A stretch of DNA of 5,389 nucleotides from an uncultured Ruminococcus sp. (GTDB lineage: Bacteria; Bacillota; Clostridia; Oscillospirales; Ruminococcaceae), in assembly GCA_947175005.1 (NCBI GenBank), contig CAMWLD010000174.1, forward strand, positions 1-5,389. The letters are read 5' to 3'. Under the pieces are notes generated by a model. It saw nothing but the letters and a program-made list of their open reading frames with translations. It did no database searches and was not told the origin of the DNA. Of the stretch, positions 5,381 to 5,389 are shown piece by piece (within the stretch, counting starts at the first letter, position 1; the number at the start of each line of letters is the position of its first letter). The position numbers and the translations under genes were made by a program.

Positions 5381-5389
5381 AGATCATTC
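5377..5389 (+). CDS. Start of a downstream gene, cut by the window edge
   Basis: ATG at 5377 overlaps the TGA stop of the glycosyltransferase gene (ATGA) and has a well-placed GGAGG upstream. Only the first four codons (MKII) are visible, so no product can be assigned. The arrangement implies coupled translation with the glycosyltransferase and that the operon continues. Short MKII-type starts are common in nucleotide-sugar enzymes and many others, so this gives no real clue. Confidence 0.7.

Overview
The window looks like the start of an operon from a Gram-positive, probably clostridial (Ruminococcus/Oscillospiraceae-like) bacterium. The signs are a perfect sigma-A type promoter, strong GGAGG ribosome binding sites, heavy use of ATA, AGG and GGG codons, and AT-rich spacers between more GC-balanced genes. 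The organism is inferred from style only; no gene in the window identifies the species. All genes are on the + strand.

Positions 1-244 hold the control region. There is an AT-rich upstream stretch with a tandem TTCTGAAA repeat, a textbook TTGACA-17-TATAAT promoter with an extended -10, and a leader of about 150 nt that starts with a 12-bp hairpin. Four genes follow that together look like an acid-to-aldehyde module related to the lux fatty acid reductase: an AMP-forming acyl ligase (245-1654), a LuxE-type acyl-protein synthetase (1719-2801), a LuxC-type acyl-thioester reductase that overlaps it (2776-4038), and a 78-residue acyl carrier protein (4102-4338). No luciferase (LuxAB) or LuxD-like thioesterase is visible.

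The fifth gene (4421-5380) is a GT2 glycosyltransferase with two C-terminal membrane helices, of the polyprenyl-phosphate glycosyltransferase type (DPM1/GtrB/ArnC-like). A further gene begins at 5377 in an ATGA overlap and leaves the window. Every non-overlapping gene junction carries an RNA hairpin without a proper U-tract, which suggests mRNA processing or expression tuning rather than termination.

Working model (inference): the ligase and LuxE activate a carboxylic acid, the carrier protein holds it as a thioester, and LuxC reduces it to an aldehyde. This would be a split, multi-protein counterpart of a carboxylic acid reductase. The product, or something made from it downstream, may be used on a lipid-linked sugar or cell-surface glycan built with the membrane glycosyltransferase. 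Substrate and product cannot be read from the sequence.
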